Shown piece after piece: positions 1 to 4,732 of a DNA stretch of 5,942 nucleotides. Each line of letters opens with the position of its first letter. Within the stretch, counting starts at the first letter, position 1. Position numbers and translations under genes: made by a program. Location: assembly GCA_028706895.1 (NCBI GenBank), contig JAQTVG010000073.1, forward strand, positions 1-5,942, in the 5' to 3' direction. Origin of the DNA: Candidatus Omnitrophota bacterium. GTDB taxonomy: Bacteria; Omnitrophota; Gorgyraeia; Gygaellales; Profunditerraquicolaceae. The notes under the pieces were generated by a model that saw nothing but the letters and a program-made list of their open reading frames with translations, ran no database searches and had not been told where the DNA came from.

Positions 1-40
1 ATTTATTATAACTATCATCAGAAGAGGAGAGTGTATTAAA

Positions 41-1180
41 ATGAATAACGAACCGTTTGTCACTATTATCAACCCAGTACGTAACATTGACAGGACTATT
101 GAAGAAAATTTAAGGTATCTGGTAGAGCTGGATTATCCTAAAGATAAGATGGAGATTGTTTTTGCCGATGGGCAAAGTAAAGACCGCACAGTAGAAATAA
201 TCAAGAATTGGCAGAAAAAGTATTCCTACATAAAATTAGTAGAGGTCCCGGATTGCAAATCTCCCGGCCAGGCGCGTAACGCCGCCTTAAAGATAGCGCA
301 AGGCGAATACATATTATTTACCGACGGAGATTGCGCCCCCCGCAAGGACTGGGTAAGAAAGATATTAGAGCCTTTCCTTAGGGATAGCACTATAGGTATG
401 GTAGGAGGCGAAATTCTTACGCTGCGTACCGACCCGAATAATGATGTTGAGGCATATTGCGAGCAGACCAAGTTCCTGTTTGTCGGCGGCAGATGCAGAA
501 TGACTAAAGAAGGGTATTACCCGGATATAAAAAAGAATTTACCTCATGAGGTTAACGGTAATATTGATTCTCCTTTCTTTGCCACGGCCAATGCCGCGGT
601 AAGCAAGGTTGCAGCCGATAAAATTGGCCGCGAGTTCTGGCATGAAATAACCAATGAAGATGTGGATTTTTCTATCCGTATCATTAAGAGCGGTTTTAAG
701 CTTTATTATGCCCCATCCGCCATAGTAGAACATATGCACAGGGTGACGTTGAAAGATTACTGCCGCCAGCTTTTTGGCTATGGCTTCGGGCATCCTTTGC
801 CGGTAAGGGCGCATGCCAAGAATGTTTTTGAGATATGCCTGCAGTATTTTGGCTATATCTATATACCGATTCCCTTTTTTGTAAAAGGCGTGCTTTATAT
901 CGGGAATTTCCATCTTATGCATATTTTCGGCGCATTATTTTTGATACGTTTAGCAGCCAGCCTCTTTGTTCCCTCGTTATTGAACGGCACGCTTCTCGTG
1001 TGGGGGCTGCTTTTTGCGTTATTCACGGTCATATATTTCCTGCCGGCGTTAAAACTTAAGCCCAGGAGCAAATTCTTTACTTGGGCTAAAATCAGGTACC
1101 TTTCTAATTGGGCGCTTATGCGCGGCGGGTTCAAAGGAATGAAGACCTGGGGAGTATTTTATTTAGAATCAAGTTGGTAA
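41..1180 (+). CDS. Family 2 glycosyltransferase with C-terminal membrane segments
   Basis: The product is a 379-residue inverting glycosyltransferase with a GT-A fold, predicted to move a sugar from a nucleotide-sugar to a lipid or polysaccharide acceptor at the inner face of the membrane. The N-terminus opens with the GT2 strand FVTIINPVRN (6-15). The nucleotide-binding DGQSKDRT is at 43-50, the metal-binding DGD at 95-97, the acidic NEDVD at 205-209, and RQLFGYGFG at 242-250 replaces the QxxRW element, as in ExoA-like enzymes. Three hydrophobic stretches follow (about 265-287, 291-311 and 312-336), so the protein is membrane-anchored. There is no signal peptide. ATG 41 is chosen because GAGGAG (24-29) lies 11 nt upstream and the GT2 core begins directly after it, although the frame stays open to the left edge. 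A stop in another frame at 37-39 may end an upstream gene, which would imply translational coupling. Family is certain; donor and acceptor cannot be read from the sequence. Confidence 0.93.
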   Translation: MNNEPFVTIINPVRNIDRTIEENLRYLVELDYPKDKMEIVFADGQSKDRTVEIIKNWQKKYSYIKLVEVPDCKSPGQARNAALKIAQGEYILFTDGDCAPRKDWVRKILEPFLRDSTIGMVGGEILTLRTDPNNDVEAYCEQTKFLFVGGRCRMTKEGYYPDIKKNLPHEVNGNIDSPFFATANAAVSKVAADKIGREFWHEITNEDVDFSIRIIKSGFKLYYAPSAIVEHMHRVTLKDYCRQLFGYGFGHPLPVRAHAKNVFEICLQYFGYIYIPIPFFVKGVLYIGNFHLMHIFGALFLIRLAASLFVPSLLNGTLLVWGLLFALFTVIYFLPALKLKPRSKFFTWAKIRYLSNWALMRGGFKGMKTWGVFYLESSW

Positions 1181-1196
1181 TTAAGAGATATTACAT

Positions 1197-1247
1197 ATAA
1201 CATAGAGCGGATAGTCAAACTAAACCTATCCGCTCTATGTTATTTTT
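1197..1247 (+). terminator. Rho-independent terminator after the glycosyltransferase
   Basis: A perfect 18-bp inverted repeat, ataacatagagcggatag at 1197-1214 and its exact complement at 1226-1243, encloses an 11-nt loop and runs into a T-run at 1243-1247. It begins 16 nt after the glycosyltransferase stop codon. On the minus strand the hairpin is not followed by a T-run, so it looks one-directional. It separates the glycosyltransferase unit from the operon starting near 1325. The perfect stem is longer than in most intrinsic terminators. Confidence 0.9.
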
Positions 1248-1289
1248 GCCCCTATCATCATTATTTTGTCCGTTTTCTAAAGCCCTTTA

Positions 1290-1318
1290 TTGACAAGCAC
1301 TTCTGAAAGTGCTATAAT
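1290..1318 (+). promoter_or_regulatory. Consensus sigma-70 promoter of the HAD-GH130-symporter operon
   Basis: The -35 box TTGACA (1290-1295) and the -10 box TATAAT (1313-1318) both match the consensus exactly and are 17 bp apart, the optimal spacing. TGC at 1310-1312 directly before the -10 box adds an extended -10 element. Transcription should start near 1325 and leave a leader of roughly 42 nt before ATG 1367. The site sits in the 186-nt non-coding gap after a terminator, where a promoter is expected. The rest of that gap (1248-1289) is AT-rich and shows nothing else recognisable. Confidence 0.88.
1296..1313. promoter_or_regulatory. Candidate operator: inverted repeat filling the promoter spacer
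   Basis: AGCACTT (1296-1302) and AAGTGCT (1307-1313) form a perfect 7-bp inverted repeat around CTGA. The repeat begins on the base after the -35 box and ends on the first base of the -10 box. A dimeric regulator bound here would block RNA polymerase, so sugar-responsive repression of the operon is plausible. No regulator gene is visible in the window. The symmetry is seen directly; its function is inferred. Confidence 0.5.
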
Positions 1319-1348
1319 TCTTCCTGTTCGTATAATGCCTAATGAATA

Positions 1349-1360
1349 TATTCCGGAATA
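1349..1360. repeat. 12-bp palindrome over the ribosome-binding region of the HAD gene
   Basis: TATTCCGGAATA is a perfect palindrome ending 6 nt before ATG 1367. It contains the only Shine-Dalgarno-like bases for this gene (GGA, 1355-1357), a much poorer site than those of the next two genes. It could be a second protein-binding site or a weak translational control element, or it may be chance. Confidence 0.3.
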
Positions 1361-1366
1361 GCCGAA

Positions 1367-2146
1367 ATGAAGAAGAAAATTCTTTTTGCCTCTGATTTTG
1401 ATAAGACACTTTCTGTGGGAGATGTAGGCTATATACTAAGCGCAAAATTGGGAGTATCTGCCGAGCAGTTTGACCGTAAGATAGAGGAGATAAAACGCAG
1501 AAATATCGTACAACTCGGAGGAGAACTCGCACATTTGATAACCCGGGACCCTGATTATGCCGGTAAAGTAAGCAAAAGCCTTCTTTGTGAGGTAGGGAAA
1601 GAGGTTGAGCTCAAAAAAGGGGTTACCGAACTAATGAAAATCCTGGCCGAAGGAATTGATAACTGCCGTTTTAGCACCTATATAGTATCTGCAGCGCCTA
1701 AAGAGTGTGTTGAGAAGGCGGTAGAAGAGATCTTGCCCTCTGCCAATGTCTACGGCACAACATTTATTTATAAAAATGATATCGTACAGGATGTTGAAAG
1801 GACTAACGCTGGCCACGCAAAAGTAGCCACGCTTGATATGTTAAAGGAAAAAGAGAATGTCCCCAGAAATGCCATAATATACGTAGGGGACAGTTCCAGC
1901 GATGTTCATGTAATGTTGCATATTATGTCCTACGATGGTTACGCAATAACCGTTTCTCCATCGCCTTATATGGGACACATCTGCCGCAGAAGCGTAATAT
2001 CCGATAATGTCCTGTCTTTATTAGTGCCCATTCTTGAAGACCTGTTAAATTACGATCAAGAAAAAATCAGGGCATACTTTGAAGGCAGAGGACACCCGAT
2101 TCTAGACTGGAATAGAGCCGATACAGAGTGGTTAGATATCGCTTAA
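1367..2146 (+). CDS. HAD-superfamily (HAD-IB, SerB-like) phosphatase
   Basis: The 259-residue product is predicted to be a cytoplasmic, Mg-dependent phosphomonoesterase acting through an aspartyl-phosphate intermediate. All four HAD motifs are present: motif I DFDKT with nucleophile Asp10 and acid/base Asp12; motif II Ser108 in IVSAAP; motif III Lys152 in GHAKVATL; motif IV GDSSSD with Asp175 and Asp179. Between motifs I and II lies a helical cap (about residues 18-95), as in phosphoserine-phosphatase-like C1-cap enzymes. The C-terminal tail (about 228-259) matches nothing I recognise. ATG 1367 begins right before the motif I strand, so little could precede it, though the Shine-Dalgarno match is weak. 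The gene ends in tandem stops (TAATAA). It leads the operon, 34 nt before the GH130 gene. The substrate is unknown: a sugar phosphate such as mannose 1-phosphate fits the context, but phosphoserine or another small phosphate ester cannot be excluded. Confidence 0.88.
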   Translation: MKKKILFASDFDKTLSVGDVGYILSAKLGVSAEQFDRKIEEIKRRNIVQLGGELAHLITRDPDYAGKVSKSLLCEVGKEVELKKGVTELMKILAEGIDNCRFSTYIVSAAPKECVEKAVEEILPSANVYGTTFIYKNDIVQDVERTNAGHAKVATLDMLKEKENVPRNAIIYVGDSSSDVHVMLHIMSYDGYAITVSPSPYMGHICRRSVISDNVLSLLVPILEDLLNYDQEKIRAYFEGRGHPILDWNRADTEWLDIA

Positions 2147-2180
2147 TAAAAACAGTGCGTACAAAGAAAGGAAACTAGGC

Positions 2181-3122
2181 ATGAAAACAAGCAAGTATCC
2201 TATATGTAAACGGTATGAAGGGAATCCTATTTTGACAGGTAAGGATTTCCCGCCTGAGGCCGATATTAAAAATGTTTTTAATTCCGGCATCGTGAAATAC
2301 AATAATACTTATATAATGGTTTGCCGGGTGGAGAATTCCGCTTTAGTTGACCGTTTCTGGATTGCGGAAAGCGCGGATGGCTATCATTTTAAACCGCGGC
2401 CAAAGCCGGTAGATTTGCCTCATGACGACCCGGAGTTTAAGGAGTATACCTGCGGTATGTATTATGACCCGCGCGTGACAAAGATAGGGGATGTATATTA
2501 TATGGTTCATGCCGCACACAGCGGACACACCTGCCGTTTAAGCCTGGTAAAAACAGGGGATTTTAAGAAATTTCAATGGATGGGTTTTATTTCCGAAACA
2601 GATAACCGTAACGGAGTGCTTTTTCCGGAGAAAATAAACGGGTTATACGCGCGCCTTGACCGGCCCAATACCGGTGCCGATACCGGGGATATCTGGGTGT
2701 CTTATTCTCCGGATTTAATCTTTTGGGGCAAGAGTAAATGCGTATTCAGGAACTGGCAGGGTATCCGCTGGGCATGGACAAAGATCGGCCCGGGAGCCGC
2801 TCCTATTAAAACAGCCGAGGGATGGTTGACTATTTTTCACGGAGTGCGCACTCAATGTAAATCGCATTTTGTTTATCAATTAGGTGTTTGTCTTTTAGAT
2901 TTGAAGAACCCGTCAAAAGTGAAAGCTATGTCTGAAAAAGCGATCTTGATCCCCGAGGAGCTATACGAACTTGTGGGGCAGACTCCTAGCGTAGTATTCA
3001 CCTGCGGTGCCGTGGCGGAGAATAACGGTGAGATTAAACTTTACTATGGCGGCGCTGATACGGTTCAATGCGTGGCTACCACAAGCGTAGAGCGGCTTAT
3101 CGATGCGTGTTATAATCGTTAA
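2181..3122 (+). CDS. GH130 family beta-mannoside phosphorylase or mannosidase
   Basis: The 313-residue product has the pattern of the five-bladed beta-propeller GH130 family (COG2152). Hallmarks in order are GNPIL (14-18), NVFNSG (31-36), CRVE (48-51), YYDPRVT (94-100) with Asp96 the likely general acid, GVLFPEKINGLYARLDRP (145-162), DIWVSYSPDLIFWG (170-183), KIGPGAAPI (201-209), GWLTIFHGV (214-222) and a final YYGGADT (288-294). Most characterised members split beta-mannosides with phosphate to give alpha-mannose 1-phosphate plus a shorter sugar; some members only hydrolyse. Basic residues on the expected loops (Arg49, Lys151, Arg158, Arg161, His220) are compatible with phosphate binding, but I cannot assign a subfamily. 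There is no signal peptide, so it acts in the cytoplasm. AAAGGAA lies 7 nt before ATG 2181. A sugar symporter follows directly and a phosphomannomutase lies further downstream, both supporting the phosphorylase reading. Thirteen of its 14 arginines use CGN codons. Confidence 0.88.
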   Translation: MKTSKYPICKRYEGNPILTGKDFPPEADIKNVFNSGIVKYNNTYIMVCRVENSALVDRFWIAESADGYHFKPRPKPVDLPHDDPEFKEYTCGMYYDPRVTKIGDVYYMVHAAHSGHTCRLSLVKTGDFKKFQWMGFISETDNRNGVLFPEKINGLYARLDRPNTGADTGDIWVSYSPDLIFWGKSKCVFRNWQGIRWAWTKIGPGAAPIKTAEGWLTIFHGVRTQCKSHFVYQLGVCLLDLKNPSKVKAMSEKAILIPEELYELVGQTPSVVFTCGAVAENNGEIKLYYGGADTVQCVATTSVERLIDACYNR

Positions 3123-3151
3123 AGCTTAACTCGTAAAAAGGAGAAAATAGA

Positions 3152-4630
3152 ATGGAAGAAGCTACACCTAGCATACCTGTTGATAGGAGGAGGGCTGAAA
3201 GAAGGAAAGCTCCGCGAGACCGCCTCCCACGCTTCACCAAGGTCGCCTATAGTCTTGGCACGGCAGTTGATATGTGGGGCCTCTGGTTGTATCCGGCTGT
3301 TGCTTTCGCGGTTTTTAACCTGTATTTGGGCGTACAGCCGTGGCTGGTGGGTTTGGCGCTTACCTTGATCCGGGTTTGGGATGCCTTTGCTGATCCTGTG
3401 ATGGGATGGCTCTCCGATAATTTACGTTCCAAATGGGGCCGCCGGCGTCCTTTTATTTTGATTGCCGGTATTTTAAGCGGGCTCTGTCTTCCGGTTTTGT
3501 TCCTGGTGTCACCGGGTTGGGCGGATATAAAATTCCTGGGCGTGTCCGCGGTGTTTTGGTACATGTTGTTATCTACCATGATATATATGCCTATAGTCAG
3601 CGCTTTTACCGTGCCTTATTACAGTTTGGGCGCGGAAATGTCGCCTGATTATGAAGAGCGCACTTCCATCATGTCCTATCGTAGCATAGCCCAAAAGATT
3701 TCAGAATTGGGTAATTTTTATGCCTTGCGGTTTACTAACCTTGCCTGGTTTCTTGTTCCGGGAACAGCACAAAAGAATACGCTCCACGGAATGCAGGTTT
3801 ACACATGTATATTGGGTGTGGTAATGGCTATTTTTGCCGTAATCATTTTCTTTAGAGTTAAAGAGCGCTATTACGAGAAAGTGGTGGTGAAGATTACCAG
3901 AAAAATTTCGGTCTTAAGTGGCTTGGGTGAGACTCTCAGGTGTAAACCATTCCGTCAGATGATGGTTATGGGCGGCGCTTTTACTTTAGGTACGAGCATG
4001 GTTGGCGCGCTTGGTTATTATGCTACGGTTTTTTATGTATCCGGCGGCGACAAAATCATCGGAGATAATTGGCAGTTCTGGATGGGTGTCGCTTTTATGT
4101 TGGGCGGCGTCATAGGTATTCCGTTACATGCTAATCTGTCGCACAAGATCGGTAAACGTGAAGCGGCTGTGTTGGCATGCCTCATAGGTATATGCGGTTA
4201 CGGCGGCTCCTGGTTCTTGTATACGCCGGCGATTAAGTGGCTGCAAACAATCGCTTCTGGTTTGATGGGAATGGCCGCGGCTTCCTTGTGGATGCTGCAT
4301 AGCTCTATTGGCGCTGACATTATTGATTACGATGAGCTTAATGGAGGGGTAAGAAGAGAGGGCTCTTTTACTGCCTGCGCTTCTTATATTCTTAAGTTGG
4401 GGAATTCATTCGGGTATTATATCTCCGGCCTTATTTTGACATGGTCGGGTTTTACCTGGAAACTTAAAGAACAGACACCCCAGACCATATTCTGGATCCG
4501 CGCAAGCCTGGCTTTTCTGCCGATTGTAGGGTTGATTATCGCTATTATTTTTGTTTTACGCGTGCAGCTCACAAGAGAAAAATCCGAAGATATACGCGAT
4601 AGCCTCGAAGAACGCAGAGGCACGGTATAA
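3152..4630 (+). CDS. GPH-family (MelB-like) sugar:cation symporter, MFS
   Basis: The 492-residue polytopic inner-membrane protein has about 12 hydrophobic helices, roughly at 32-58, 65-86, 101-120, 134-160, 180-203, 215-235, 270-293, 308-330, 336-357, 363-385, 412-432 and 447-469. The glycoside-pentoside-hexuronide signature is clear: DAFADP (77-82), G85, SD (88-89) and WGRRRPF (95-101) in the helix 2-3 loop, and ADIIDYDEL (388-396) with RREG (401-404) before the last two helices. It should import a glycoside with Na+ or H+. GH130 genes are often paired with such carriers, so an imported mannoside is the best guess. ATG 3152 has a strong AGGAG 8 nt upstream. The first 28 residues form an unusually basic cytosolic tail (eight Arg, two Lys) encoded partly by three consecutive AGG codons. 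The gene lies 29 nt after the GH130 gene in the same apparent operon. Transport direction and substrate are inferred. Confidence 0.92.
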   Translation: MEEATPSIPVDRRRAERRKAPRDRLPRFTKVAYSLGTAVDMWGLWLYPAVAFAVFNLYLGVQPWLVGLALTLIRVWDAFADPVMGWLSDNLRSKWGRRRPFILIAGILSGLCLPVLFLVSPGWADIKFLGVSAVFWYMLLSTMIYMPIVSAFTVPYYSLGAEMSPDYEERTSIMSYRSIAQKISELGNFYALRFTNLAWFLVPGTAQKNTLHGMQVYTCILGVVMAIFAVIIFFRVKERYYEKVVVKITRKISVLSGLGETLRCKPFRQMMVMGGAFTLGTSMVGALGYYATVFYVSGGDKIIGDNWQFWMGVAFMLGGVIGIPLHANLSHKIGKREAAVLACLIGICGYGGSWFLYTPAIKWLQTIASGLMGMAAASLWMLHSSIGADIIDYDELNGGVRREGSFTACASYILKLGNSFGYYISGLILTWSGFTWKLKEQTPQTIFWIRASLAFLPIVGLIIAIIFVLRVQLTREKSEDIRDSLEERRGTV

Positions 4631-4665
4631 GTAACTGCAGGGGAAAATCTGAAGTGTAAAACAAC

Positions 4666-4706
4666 AGGGACAGATACCTTTAACAGGGAAATAGGTGTCT
4701 GTCCCT
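4666..4706. repeat. REP-like hairpin between the symporter and phosphomannomutase genes
   Basis: The left arm agggacagatacct (4666-4679) pairs with the right arm aggtgtctgtccct (4693-4706) over 14 bp; the only deviation is one T-G wobble. The loop is 13 nt. The octamer aacaggga occurs just before and into the left arm (4663-4670) and again in the loop (4682-4689). The hairpin is followed by aattttg rather than a clean T-run, so it is a poor terminator. GGGACAGA(T/C)ACC-type hairpins are, from memory, scattered through genomes carrying IS200-like Y1 (RAYT) transposases, so I read it as a repetitive extragenic palindrome. It may also stabilise or attenuate the transcript. The remainder of the 102-nt gap shows only the ribosome-binding site of the next gene. 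Confidence 0.6.
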
Positions 4707-4732
4707 AATTTTGTAAGGACATAATATTAAAA

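Noticed and set aside
1..39. A possible C-terminal end of an upstream gene in frame 1, stopping with TAA at 37-39, one base before ATG 41.
   Set aside because: Only 12 codons are visible and they carry no recognisable motif, so it cannot be supported as a gene, although the position would fit translational coupling.
539..922. A 127-codon open frame on the minus strand inside the glycosyltransferase gene.
   Set aside because: It lies fully antisense to a gene with clear GT2 motifs, and its translation shows no family pattern.
1252..1260. The 9-mer ctatcatca occurs here and at 12-20, ahead of two transcription or translation starts.
   Set aside because: It is short, low-complexity and differently placed relative to the genes, so chance is the simplest explanation.
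1331..1336. A second TATAAT hexamer downstream of the main promoter.
   Set aside because: There is no -35-like sequence at the right distance (around 1308-1314), and it lies inside the expected leader.
1367..3122. A mannosylglycerate-type synthase/phosphatase pair formed by the HAD enzyme and its neighbour.
   Set aside because: The neighbour is a GH130 propeller, not a GT55 or GT78 synthase, and the HAD motifs look SerB-like rather than like the mannosyl-3-phosphoglycerate phosphatase (Cof-type) group.
3182..3232. The basic DRRRAERRKAPR stretch recalls the RxxxR start of c-di-GMP-binding PilZ domains.
   Set aside because: No PilZ beta-barrel or D/NxSxxG motif follows; the chain goes straight into the first membrane helix.
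3247..3579. A 110-codon minus-strand open frame inside the symporter gene.
   Set aside because: It is antisense to conserved GPH helices, lacks motifs and is explained by the codon composition of the real gene.
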